The notes beneath the pieces were generated by a model. That model did not search any database. It was not told the origin of the DNA and was given only the letters and a program-made list of their open reading frames with translations. Shown piece by piece: positions 45,137 through 53,994 of a DNA stretch of 64,000 bases. This DNA is from JAHECQ01 sp963775125 (GTDB taxonomy: Bacteria; Actinomycetota; Acidimicrobiia; Acidimicrobiales; SZUA-35). The translations under genes were made by a program, and so were the position numbers. Within the stretch, counting starts at the first letter, position 1; each line of letters begins with the position of its first letter. The stretch covers positions 1,343,413 to 1,407,412 of the forward strand of contig CAVZHQ010000007.1 in assembly GCA_963775125.1 (NCBI GenBank), given 5' to 3'.

Positions 45137-47527
45137 GAGCGCTCCATGATCCCATTGTGGTCCGTTTTGGAAGGAGCCGCGGAGGACCGCAGGCCAGGGA
45201 TGGCGAACGGAATGGCGACGACGAGCGCCCCGCCGACGGCGATGGCGAGGAGGCTCGCGGACCATACGTCGCCGCTTGGGAGGGTGAGCTCGAAGAAGTC
45301 CCGGGTGAGCGGGACGCTCAGAACCGCCACGTAACTGGCCCCCATCGCCACCGCCAGGCCGATCTTCCAGAGCCGCAGCGGCCGCGAGACGACGACCAGC
45401 ACCACCAGCCCGATTCCGAGGAGCGTGATCGTTGCGGCCGATCGGGCGTCGGCGAGTACCCCTGCCTCGATGCCACGCCCGGCCCCGCCCCGGGCGTACA
45501 GGTACACCATCCAGGTACCCATCGCCGCAACGACGCCGGCGGGCAAGGAGAACCGCACGACTCGCTGGAGGAACCCGGGCCGCACGAGGCTCGTGTTCGG
45601 GGCCAACGCCAAGACGAAGCCGGGCAGGCCGATGCTGAACGTGCCGATCAGGGTGAGGTGGCGGGGCAGGAACGGGAACTCGATGCGCTGGATGCCGATG
45701 ATGGCAGTCAGAAGCACCGCGTAGGTCGCTTTGGTCACGAAGAGGTTGGCGACCCGCTCGATGTTGTTGATCACCTTGCGGCCCTGAGCGAGGACCTCGG
45801 GCAGCGTGGCGAAACGGTCATCGAGCAGGACCAACTGCGCGACCCCTCGCGAGGCAGCGCTCCCACTACCCATGGCGATGCCCATGTCGGCATCCTTGAG
45901 CGCGAGCACGTCGTTCACGCCATCGCCGGTCATGGCCACGACTCGGCCCTGGGCCTGGAGCGCCTTCACCATCGCCCGTTTCTGGTGCGGCGTCACGCGA
46001 CCGAACACCGTCGTCGTTTCGAGCGCGGCGGCCAAGCTTGCGTCGTCGGTCAGCTCTCTGGCATCGAGGCAGTCCTCAGCGTGCGGCACGCCTGCCCGCT
46101 GGGCGACCGCAGCCACCGTTGCCACGTTGTCGCCCGAGATGACCTTGAGCTGCACCCCTTGTTCAGCGAAGTACGCCAGGATCTCCGACACGTCGGGGCG
46201 CACTGTGTCCTCGAGCAGGATCAGGGCAACCGCCTCCCGAGTCGGTAGCTCCTCGCCGCCGAGTCGCTCATCGGAGCGTGCGAGCAGCAACACCCTGCGG
46301 CCGGCCTCTGCCTCGGTCTGGGCCCGAGCCCGAGCTTCGGTGTCTTCAGCGTCGAACAGGATGTCGGGGGCGCCGAAGTAGAACGTGCCGTGCGTCGCGA
46401 ACTGGGCGGCCGACCACTTACGCGCCGAACTGAACGGCGCCGTCGCCTCCAAGTCCCATCCTGTTGGCCCGGGCAGCGCAGCAGCGACCGCCGCCATGGT
46501 CGGGTTCGGACTGGGATCCGAGCGCGAGACAGCGCCGAGCGCCGCGGCGGCGAACTCGTGGTCGTAGTTGCCGACGGGAACCAGCTCGCCGAACGCGATG
46601 TCGCCGGTGGTGATCGTGCCCGTCTTGTCGAGGCAGAGGGTGTCGACCCGCGCCAGCAACTCGACCGTCGCCAGCTCCTTGGCCAACGCGTGCCGGCGAG
46701 CGATCGCTATCACGCCGGCCACGAACGAAAGGCTCGTGAGGAGCACGAGGCCGTCGGGCACCATGGCGACCGCAGCTGCGACCGTTCCCTGCAACGCCTG
46801 CTGCCACCGCTCCTCGACGTCGAGGAGTGCCAGCAGCAGCAGTCCGCTGGCCGGCGGGATCAGGACCACCAGCACTTTCAGCACCTGATTGACACCTCGG
46901 CGCAGTTCGCTGTCAACGAGGGTGAACTGCCTCGCCTGTCCGGCCAACGAGTTGGCGTACGACTCGGCGCCCACCCGGGTAGCCCGGAAGGCGCCGGAAC
47001 CGACGGCCACGAAGCTGCCCGAAAGCACCTCGTCGCCGGTCTCCTTGCCGACCGGTTCGGCTTCGCCGGTCAGGAGCGACTCGTCGATCTCGAGGCCGTC
47101 GGACCACAGCACCGATCCGTCGACGACGACCTGATCGCCCGGTACGAGCAAGAGCACGTCGTCGACCACGATGCCGCCGATGTCGATGTCCTGCTCCGCG
47201 CTGTCGCGCACCACCTTGGCTCGAGGGCGCGTTGAGGACCTCGAGCTTGCGGAGTTGGCGGCGGGCGTAGAGCTCCTGAACGATGCCGATGACGGCGTTC
47301 GATCCGACGACGCCGACGAAGAGCCCATCGGCCGGATAGCCGGCCACCAGGATCAGCGCGAAGAGTGAGAACAGGATTGCGCTGACCGGGTTGAACACGT
47401 TGGCGAAGACGATCTGGCCGAGCGTGCACGTCGTTCCCGGTGGCTCGGCATTGGTTCGGCCGTCGGCCCGGCGCTGCTGCACCTCCGCCGCGGTCAGCCC
47501 GGCATGTTGCCGGTTTCCGTCACTCAT
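45133..47527 (-). CDS. P-type cation-transporting ATPase (CtpE-like), frameshifted near 47,230
   Basis: ATG 47527. The N-terminus LTAAEVQQRRADGRTNAEPP is the cation-ATPase N domain. Near 47,230 the phase changes after LRKLEVLNAP to RAKVVRDSAEQDI, and the rest is one frame: LLTGEAEPVGKE (actuator TGE), AAVAMVPDGLVLLTSLSFV (M4), LCLDKTGTITTG (phosphorylated Asp), and AMTGDGVNDVLALKDADMGI (hinge). Repaired length is about 797 residues with 8-10 helices. It resembles mycobacterial CtpE, a calcium-uptake ATPase; the M4 PDGL (rather than PEGL) is a small difference. Ion specificity is inference. Confidence 0.8.
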
Positions 47528-47554
47528 CGGCGGCTTCCCGCCCGCGAACGGGGA

Positions 47555-48653
47555 TCAGGCCGGGACGCCGAGCCGTTCGTAGGCGGGCGCAAGTGCCTGG
47601 AGGTCGGGCATGACCTCGGCTGCGAACAGGCGGGCATTGCGTTCGGCCTCGTCGGCCGGCATGCCGGCGTAGCTGAACACACCCATGTACCCGTCGTTGT
47701 AGGTGTTGTCCTGAATGGTCAGGATCTTCTCCTTCACCTGGTCGGGTGTGCCCCACACCTGGATACCGACGAAGAAGTCGATCATCTTCTGCAGGCCGCC
47801 CGGCGCGTTGAGCATGTCGTGCATCTGGCCATGGAACTCATAGCCCGGCGTGTTCTTCAGATGGTCCTTGTCGAACTCGTAGTGCGCGATGACCGAGTCC
47901 CAGTAGCCGCCGATGTACTTGCGGGCCATCTCCTCGGCCCGATCGGCGGACTCGTCGACGAAGGTCCAGCCGGCGACCATGGGTGGGGGCGGTTCCTCAC
48001 CGGTGGCCTCCCGGAACGTCGCCCGGTACGTCTCCAGCTCGGCTCGGACGACCTTCCATGGCTTCTGGGGCACGATGAGGATTCCAACGCCCATCTTGGC
48101 CATGATCTCGGCCGACTCGGTCGAGACGGCCGCTGCGTAGGTCCGGCCCTTGAACGTCTTGTTGGGGCGGGGACGGATGTCCTTGCGGGGCTGGCGGATG
48201 TACTCGCCGTCGTACTCGACCCATCCCCGTTCGAGGCCGGTAAGTACCATCTCCGCCGCCTCGGCGAACCGCTGACGAGCTTCGGGCATCTCGACCCGGA
48301 AGCCTTCGAATTCGACCCGACCGGTGCCGCGACCCATACCGAGAATGACCCGGCCACCCGACATCACGTCGAGCATGGCGATCTCCTCGGCCACCCGCAT
48401 CGGGTCGTGCCACGGCAGCACGCAGACCATCGATCCGAGCTGAACCCGCTCGGTGCAAGCCGCCATGTAGGTCAGGAACTGGAAGACGTCGGGGCACATC
48501 GTGTAGTCGGTGAAGTGATGCTCGACGCTCCAGATGGAATCGAAACCGAGCGGCTCCGCCAACCGAGCCAAGCGCCAGATCCTGGGCGTAGATCTGGGCA
48601 TCGGGGACCTTTTCACCCGGGTTCTGGAAGATGACCGACATTCCGACGTGCAT
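47555..48653 (-). CDS. LLM-class flavin-dependent oxidoreductase, frameshifted near 48,567
   Basis: ATG 48653 gives MHVGMSVIFQNPGEKVPDAQ, then breaks. After one extra G the protein continues RLARLAEPLGFDSIWSVEHH and FTDYTMCPDVFQFLTYMAA, and is then intact to VMPDLQALAPAYERLG. LPWHDPMRVAEEIAMLDVMS and GRVILGMGRGTGRVEFEGF are the family landmarks. Length after repair is about 366 residues, typical for flavin-dependent alkanal-monooxygenase-like enzymes. Substrate unknown. Confidence 0.82.
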
Positions 48654-48792
48654 GGTGGACCCCAAGTTCAGTGTTCAGTGTTCAGCGAGGAAGCCACGAC
48701 CTTACCGGACCATCGACGACCGGTTCCACGTCGCCGCCCACATCGTCCCCCGAACTCTGATAGCCGCAACCATCTCTGCTACAACGTGCAGG

Positions 48793-49593
48793 ATGCTGAT
48801 GGACGTTGAGCGCTTGTTCGGGTCGTTGCGTGGACGACTGTTCGAGTTGTCGCACGAGCTCACACCGAAGATGCCCGTGTACGGCCCGCACCCGCCCTAC
48901 AGCATCACCCTCCACCGTCGGCACGGCGACGCCCATCCCGCCCCTCGTGCCGGTGGCTCGAGCTTCGCGAACGAGCAGCTGGTCACCTCGACCCACATCG
49001 CCACGCACATCGATGCACTCGGTCACTTCAGTCGCAACGGCCAGGTTCACGGAGGGTGCCCGGCGGACCAGATCGAAACGGCGAACGGGCTGACGTCGCT
49101 CGATGCTTCGGAAATTCCTCCGTTGGTGGCGCATGCCGTCCTGCTCGACATCGCCGGCCATCGAGGTGTCGACAATCTCGAAGCCGCCGAACCCATCACC
49201 GGCGACGAACTCGAGACCGTCGCGTCCGGTCTCGATCTGGCGCCCGGAGATGTGGTCCTCATCCGAACCGGTTGGGCGAGATTCTGGGACGACCCGATGC
49301 GTTTCAACAACGCTGGACGGGGATGGCCGGGACCCGAGGAGACCGCGGCGCACTGGTTGATCGATCGCCAGGTGAAGGCGGCAGGAACCGACACTCCCGC
49401 CTTCGAGTGCATCCCGAGTCCCGGCGATTCCGTCCACGCGCTGCTCTTGGTCGACCATGCCATCTACATCATCGAGAACCTCAACCTGGAAGCGCTCGCT
49501 GCCAGCGGCACCAAGTCATTCACCTTCATCGCGCTGCCGCTCCCGATCGTCGGGGCCACAGGAAGTCCGCTCCGACCCATTGCCATCGTCTGA
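48793..49593 (+). CDS. Cyclase family protein (kynurenine-formamidase-like)
   Basis: 266 residues from ATG 48793, with ATG 48799 as an alternative. The metal motif is STHIATHIDALGHFSRNGQ (HxxxHxD), after ELSHELTPKMPVYGPH. LAPGDVVLIRTGWARFWDD and ALPLPIVGATGSPLRPIAI are also typical of this family. Members are metal-dependent hydrolases of aryl formamides, isatin and other amides. Substrate unknown. The frame is open upstream to 48631, but that part is antisense to the LLM gene. Confidence 0.85.
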   Translation: MLMDVERLFGSLRGRLFELSHELTPKMPVYGPHPPYSITLHRRHGDAHPAPRAGGSSFANEQLVTSTHIATHIDALGHFSRNGQVHGGCPADQIETANGLTSLDASEIPPLVAHAVLLDIAGHRGVDNLEAAEPITGDELETVASGLDLAPGDVVLIRTGWARFWDDPMRFNNAGRGWPGPEETAAHWLIDRQVKAAGTDTPAFECIPSPGDSVHALLLVDHAIYIIENLNLEALAASGTKSFTFIALPLPIVGATGSPLRPIAIV

Positions 49594-49605
49594 GGTCCGT
49601 CGGTC

Positions 49606-49766
49606 ATGACCGTTCACCCCGACATTCAGAACGTGCTCGCCGCGCGTGGGGCGCGCCGCCTTTCGACGATGACCGTCGAGGAGGCGCGGGCGGATGGGCC
49701 CACCGGGCCGAACCCAGCCGCCGCCTGATGGAGCAAGCCAGTCACTGGCTTCGGACCGAGCTGTAA
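49606..49766 (+). pseudogene. Alpha/beta hydrolase deletion remnant (N- and C-terminal ends only)
   Basis: ATG 49606 opens a 40-codon frame reading VHPDIQNVLAARGARRLSTM and TVEEARADG, the typical first residues of Abhydrolase_3/HSL-type esterases. It stops at 49728. In another phase the next bases read RRLMEQASHWLRTEL and stop at 49766, which matches the last helix of the same family. About 250 internal codons, including the catalytic residues, are missing. I interpret this as an esterase gene collapsed by an internal deletion. Confidence 0.45.
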
Positions 49767-49787
49767 GTCGCCTGTGTCACCTCGGCT

Positions 49788-50756
49788 TCACTTCGTCAGC
49801 GGTGACGGACCGGTCAACCCGAGGGTGCTCCACGCCAGGCGGGCGTGCGCGCCTTTGACGCGGTTGACCGCCTGTGTCACCTCGACGTCAGCAGCGAGCG
49901 ACGCCAGCGCGTAGGCGTCGTCTCCGTTGATCGAAAACCTCGCAGTGAGTTGGCGAACCAACGCTTCGACCGCTTGACGAACGGCGAGGTCGAGGTCCTC
50001 ATCGAGTCCGAGGGCCACCAGGTGGGTTGAGGTTTCCGCCCACGGCAACCTCAGGACGTCGGGGACGTCGGCGGCGGCATGAACGACGAAACGAAGGTGG
50101 ACCCGGTCCATCGACGTTTCGATTGCGGTCTGGTTGACCTCGCCGTCGCCCTGGGCTGCGTGCCCGTCACCGGCGTAGAAGCCGGCGCCGGGCCGAAAGA
50201 CCGGAAGGAACAGCGAGGATCCCACCACGAGATCACGCAAGTCGAGGTTGCCGCCGAACGGACCCGGCGGCACCGATGAATGCGGCCCGTCGCCGGGAGG
50301 GGCGACCCCCATGATGCCAAGGAACGGAGTGAGCGGCAGGGGTATGCCGGGCAGGAGTTCGGTGGTCAGGGTTTCTCGATCAAGCGGGAGATGACGAAGC
50401 GACCCGGCCGGATACTGATCGGCCAGCACGCCGCGGCCCAACGGGCTGGGCAACGCGAGGTTGAAACCCCACTCGCCAGGGACCAGATCGAGCACGTCGA
50501 CCTGCAGCACGTCGCCCGGCGCTGCGCCGGTCACCTCGATCGGACCGGTGATCGAGTGCGGTCCCATCGGCGCCTCCTCGCGAAGGGCCAAGAGTTCGGC
50601 CAGGTCCATGCCGGGCAGAACCTGCCCACCCCAATGGCTCCATGTTTGCATCACGACCTCGTCGCCACTGGCGAGGCTGAGTACCGGAGGATTCGCGGCG
50701 TCGATGACACCGACTCGCACCGTTGCCGGGCCGGCGGCAAGCTGGTGAGTCGTCAC
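49788..50756 (-). CDS. Acetamidase/formamidase family protein (second copy)
   Basis: 322 residues from GTG 50756, which directly follows the LigA-like stop (TAG then GTG). Family landmarks: VLSLASGDEVVMQTWSHWGG, GAAPGDVLQVDVLDLVPGEW, GPFGGNLDLRDLVVGSSLFL and FYAGDGHAAQGDGEVNQTAI, which carry the metal-binding His/Asp residues. It differs strongly from the copy at 19,291. Operon position after ring-cleavage subunits suggests an amide produced by, or needed for, aromatic breakdown; that is inference. Confidence 0.85.
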   Translation of the reverse strand: MTTHQLAAGPATVRVGVIDAANPPVLSLASGDEVVMQTWSHWGGQVLPGMDLAELLALREEAPMGPHSITGPIEVTGAAPGDVLQVDVLDLVPGEWGFNLALPSPLGRGVLADQYPAGSLRHLPLDRETLTTELLPGIPLPLTPFLGIMGVAPPGDGPHSSVPPGPFGGNLDLRDLVVGSSLFLPVFRPGAGFYAGDGHAAQGDGEVNQTAIETSMDRVHLRFVVHAAADVPDVLRLPWAETSTHLVALGLDEDLDLAVRQAVEALVRQLTARFSINGDDAYALASLAADVEVTQAVNRVKGAHARLAWSTLGLTGPSPLTK

Positions 50757-51080
50757 CTACGTCGTCGTCCGGTCATCGGGGCGTTCTTCACCGGTCAGCG
50801 AAGCGACCAATCGATTGACTGCCCTGGTCGCCTCGGGACCAGCAGCGTTCCCGTACATCAGTCGAGCGAACTGGCCGCCGAGGTAGGGGTGCAGACCCAT
50901 GTCGTACAGGGCCCGGAAGTCACCGGCATCGATTGCGGCTCGCTCATCAGGCGCCAGCGGATACCGATCGAGCACCGATGCCGGGTCGGTATCGAACTCG
51001 GCCCGCAGCGCCGCGTCCCACTTCAGGTCCTGGATCAGCTCATGGCAGACGAGGTTGGGATTGAACGATTCCAGTCCCAT
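50757..51080 (-). CDS. Extradiol dioxygenase LigA-like (alpha) subunit
   Basis: 107 residues from ATG 51080, overlapping the LigB-like stop in TGATG, so translation is coupled. The helical pattern is NPNLVCHELIQDLKWDAALR, then DRYPLAPDERAAIDAGDFRA and LYDMGLHPYLGGQFARLMYG, typical for LigA-type small subunits of protocatechuate 4,5-dioxygenase and related enzymes. It would cap the active site of the LigB subunit. Confidence 0.82.
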   Translation of the reverse strand: MGLESFNPNLVCHELIQDLKWDAALRAEFDTDPASVLDRYPLAPDERAAIDAGDFRALYDMGLHPYLGGQFARLMYGNAAGPEATRAVNRLVASLTGEERPDDRTTT

Positions 51081-51931
51081 CAGGCGCCCATTTCCCAACG
51101 GACGGCGCCTACTCCGCACTTGAAATTGTCATACGCGGTATACCCGAGCCGGCTGCAGGGACGGGCCCCGATCACGCCGAGGACGACGAACCAGGCGAAC
51201 AGTTCTGCGGTCCCGCCCTCTCCCGATTGTTCCATTCGAGCCGGGGTGACCTCGTTCAACAGCTTCTCGTGGTCGCCATGTTCGAGCAGCCCGAGGAACC
51301 AGTCGTCGAACTCCCGATCGATGAAGAAATAGCGCTTCCCGCCGGGTTCGTGGGAGAGGCCACCCGAGCCGAACAACCCCACCCGCGTGCCGTCGGGCAG
51401 ATCGTTGCGAATGATGTCGCCGAGCGCCTCGCCGACGGCGTAACAGGTGCGCTGGTCGGGAATCGGTGGCACGGTGCAGTTCTGCAGAATGGGGACAACG
51501 GGCACCCCGTTGGTGTCCAGGTTGCAGAGAACCGTCGGTATCGACAGATTGTCGTCGAAGCGAAGGTTCTGCCGGCGGCCGAAAAATTTGATACCCCGCT
51601 TCGCCATCCCGGATATCAAGGCCTCGGCGACTTCGGGCTTGCCTTGCAGGGTGTACTCACGGCAGTTCAGCCACGGCTTGAACCATTCGAATGGCCCCGT
51701 GTGTTCGTCGGCCATTCCGACCAGGAAGTCGGGGTACTCCAGCACCTTCGAGTTCGCCAGGTGGTCGTTGCCGATCAGAATCAGTACGTCCAGATGGGCG
51801 GCCGAGATCTCGGCCTCCATGGTGCCGTACATCTTGTCGACATCGGCCTTGGTGCTTTCGGGTGCGCCGGCATACAACCCGGCCAGGCCGGGAGCATGAC
51901 TGGCGGCAACGGCCAGGACGATGTCTGCCAT
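51080..51931 (-). CDS. Class III extradiol ring-cleavage dioxygenase LigB-like (beta) subunit
   Basis: 283 residues from ATG 51931, preceded by GGGAG. Expected metal-site features are AVAASHAPGLAGLYA (first His), LDVLILIGNDHLANSKV (His in NDH) and GLFGSGGLSHEPGGKRYFF (catalytic His in SGGLSH), with a Glu in the FIDREFDDWFLG region. The enzyme would open a catecholic ring with non-heme Fe(II) and O2. Substrate unknown. First gene of LigB-LigA-amidase. Confidence 0.88.
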   Translation of the reverse strand: MADIVLAVAASHAPGLAGLYAGAPESTKADVDKMYGTMEAEISAAHLDVLILIGNDHLANSKVLEYPDFLVGMADEHTGPFEWFKPWLNCREYTLQGKPEVAEALISGMAKRGIKFFGRRQNLRFDDNLSIPTVLCNLDTNGVPVVPILQNCTVPPIPDQRTCYAVGEALGDIIRNDLPDGTRVGLFGSGGLSHEPGGKRYFFIDREFDDWFLGLLEHGDHEKLLNEVTPARMEQSGEGGTAELFAWFVVLGVIGARPCSRLGYTAYDNFKCGVGAVRWEMGA

Positions 51932-52045
51932 GAGTTCAACTCCCGCTTCGGATCGTGCCACTGCATGAGGCTGCCACGTGGTGCGACCGTAGCTCGCTCC
52001 GATGGGAGCCCGAAACCCGGATGCCGGCCGACCCCGGCACCGCCG

Positions 52046-52936
52046 CTACCCCAGCGGGTACTGCAGGACGCCGACCTGACCGAGCGCCGAGCCGGCGGGC
52101 GCTTCGTCGTACACGATCAGCGACGCCGGCTCCGCCACGAGATCGGCGACCGTTGTCGAGAACGTCCGTCGTGTTGCCCCTTCACCGTCGGCAACGATCT
52201 CGCCCTCTACTACGATCTCGCCATCGGCGTCGACAAGCACCCAGGTCACGGTGCCGTGCTCGAAGCGGGCCAACCCGTCGATCGTGATCACGGTTCCGAC
52301 GCTCTGCCCCCAGGTCGGGCGTTCGACTGCGATGGGAGGAAGCAGATCGGCGTAGCCCGCACGATCGTGAGGCCGGTCGAGCGACTGCTTCCCCTCCCCC
52401 AGCTTCGTGAACGGCGCGCCGTTCATCGTGAATTCGACCGCGTCGACACCGTCCAGTCGAGTGGCGGTGTAGACGAACTGCGCAACCTGCCACGCCGTGC
52501 CGGCCGATCCCTCACCGGAACCGAACGCGTCGTTCACGTCGATCGTGGCGACACCATCGGTGACGGTGACCCCGAGCACCACCGTGCCGTCTGGTAGGGC
52601 GCTCGACAGGCCTTGGGCACGCTCGTCATCGGTCGGACCTGCTGCGAGGAGGGTCAGTACTTCGACGAGATCTCCTGCATCCGACACGTCGCGATGGACG
52701 GGGACGAGGAACGGACCGGTCTGGGTCGGATACCCCTGCCACATCAGGTAAATGGCGCCAGGTGCGGCGTTCACCTGCTGCGCCGATGCGTTGGGCTCCT
52801 GCACCTGACTGCCTGATGCTGGCTGATCATCGGTGCCGGCCGCTCCCTCCGTGCACCCGACTGCGAGAGTCAGAAGCAGGGCCACCACCGCGGAGCCGAT
52901 GACTGCCTTCGCTCGTCGTCGATGGGCGAGGGTCAT
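52046..52936 (-). CDS. GerMN/Gmad2 domain lipoprotein
   Basis: 296 residues from ATG 52936, with GGAGGTGG upstream; the ATG overlaps the deacetylase stop (ATGA). A signal peptide ends in the lipobox LTLAVGC. After a Ser/Gln linker comes a GerMN (sporulation/spore-germination-like) domain with YLMWQGYPTQTGPFLVPVHR, LAAGPTDDERAQGLSSALP and ATIDVNDAFGSGEGSAGTAW, and then a Gmad2 Ig-like domain (VERPTWGQSVGTVITIDGLA to the end). Such proteins occur in non-sporulating actinobacteria, where they likely act on the cell envelope. Confidence 0.85.
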   Translation of the reverse strand: MTLAHRRRAKAVIGSAVVALLLTLAVGCTEGAAGTDDQPASGSQVQEPNASAQQVNAAPGAIYLMWQGYPTQTGPFLVPVHRDVSDAGDLVEVLTLLAAGPTDDERAQGLSSALPDGTVVLGVTVTDGVATIDVNDAFGSGEGSAGTAWQVAQFVYTATRLDGVDAVEFTMNGAPFTKLGEGKQSLDRPHDRAGYADLLPPIAVERPTWGQSVGTVITIDGLARFEHGTVTWVLVDADGEIVVEGEIVADGEGATRRTFSTTVADLVAEPASLIVYDEAPAGSALGQVGVLQYPLG

Positions 52937-53907
52937 GCGACCACCTCCGGCACGGTCACGAATCGATACCCGCGATCGCGAAGTCCTTGGATCACATCGG
53001 GTAGTGCGTCGTAGTCGGTCGAGGCCGAACCGACGTGCATCAGGTAGATCGCTCCGTTGGTTGCGCCGTCGAGGCAACGGCGGGTCACGGCGGCAGGATC
53101 GAGTCCCTGCCATCCGAGGCTGTCCACGGTCCACATCACCGAGTACGTGAACCCCGCCGAACGCACGTCGATCAGCATCTGGTTGTTGTAGGCGCCGAAG
53201 GGTGGCCGAAACCAGGGGATCATTGCGCCGCCGCCGATGGACGTGACGACCGCCTCTGCATGCGCCAGCTGTTCGAGCCGCTCGGCCGTCGTGAGGGTCT
53301 CCATGTGCGGGTGGTTGTAGGTGTGGTTCATCAGGACATGACCCTCGTTTGCCATGCGCCGCACGAGCTCTGGGTTGTTCTCGGCCCACGCGCCGGTCAT
53401 GCCGAACGTGGCGGGGATGCCCTCAGCCTGCAGGAGATCGAGGATCGCCGCCGCGTTGCCGGTGTCAGACCCTGCGTCGAACGTGAGCGCCACATCGGTC
53501 CGGGCGGTTGAACCTTTCCACACCAGGATCGCCGGCGCGCCCACAACGGGGGTCGAGGTTGGGGTCGTCGGAGTCGAGGTGGTCGGAGCAGTGGTCGGAG
53601 GAGCAGTGGTCGGAGGTGCAGTGGTCGGAGGTGCAGTGGTCGGCGGTGCAGTGGTCGGGGTGAGCGAGGGTGCCACCGTGTCGACCGCTGTCGTGGTCGT
53701 CGCCGAGGAGTCGGTCGTTGGCATCGTGGTGGTGGTCAGTAGGGAAGTCGTTGTGGTCGTCGGTGCAGAGGTGGAGCTCGAAGCGCTGCTCGACTCCTCG
53801 GTTGACGTCGGCGACGCCTCAGGCGACCGGTCCCCACACGAGGACAGCGTCGCTCCGAGCAGACCGAGGCACAGGAGAACTGTGGGCAACCGTTGGACCT
53901 TCGGCAC
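52933..53907 (-). CDS. Polysaccharide deacetylase (NodB) lipoprotein with Thr/Pro-repeat linker
   Basis: 324 residues from GTG 53907. Lipobox in LLGATLSSC, then a 90-residue Ser/Thr/Pro linker containing a TTAPP repeat. NodB motifs: TFDAGSDTGN (the usual DDG is DAG), HTYNHPHM with zinc His residues, RPPFGAYNNQ, DSLGWQG and YLMHVGS. It should deacetylate a cell-wall or extracellular glycan at the outer membrane face of the cell. Coupled by ATGA to the GerMN lipoprotein, so the two probably act together. Confidence 0.88.
   Translation of the reverse strand: MPKVQRLPTVLLCLGLLGATLSSCGDRSPEASPTSTEESSSASSSTSAPTTTTTSLLTTTTMPTTDSSATTTTAVDTVAPSLTPTTAPPTTAPPTTAPPTTAPPTTAPTTSTPTTPTSTPVVGAPAILVWKGSTARTDVALTFDAGSDTGNAAAILDLLQAEGIPATFGMTGAWAENNPELVRRMANEGHVLMNHTYNHPHMETLTTAERLEQLAHAEAVVTSIGGGAMIPWFRPPFGAYNNQMLIDVRSAGFTYSVMWTVDSLGWQGLDPAAVTRRCLDGATNGAIYLMHVGSASTDYDALPDVIQGLRDRGYRFVTVPEVVA
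53582..53656. repeat. 15-bp tandem repeat encoding TTAPP units
   Basis: Five near-identical 15-base units (plus-strand core GGTCGGAGGTGCAGT) lie inside the deacetylase linker and encode TTAPP repeats on the minus strand. Copy number is likely to vary between strains. Confidence 0.8.
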
Positions 53908-53913
53908 CAGCCA

Positions 53914-53919
53914 AACCTA
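53914..53919 (-). promoter_or_regulatory. -10 hexamer TAGGTT, leaderless GTG start
   Basis: TAGGTT on the minus strand, 6 bases before the GTG of the deacetylase gene. Confidence 0.45.
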
Positions 53920-53994
53920 TATGGCTCGGCGTGGCCGGCGCCCGAACCCGGAACGATGCGTGCAAAGTGCGGTCGAACGGAGGTAGAAACTCCG

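Noticed and set aside
48631..48792. Upstream extension of the cyclase-family gene
   Set aside because: Antisense to the 5' end of the LLM gene; no conserved residues before the ATG at 48793.
53582..53656. Possible CRISPR-like array of short direct repeats
   Set aside because: The repeats are contiguous 15-bp units without spacers and encode TTAPP in the deacetylase linker.
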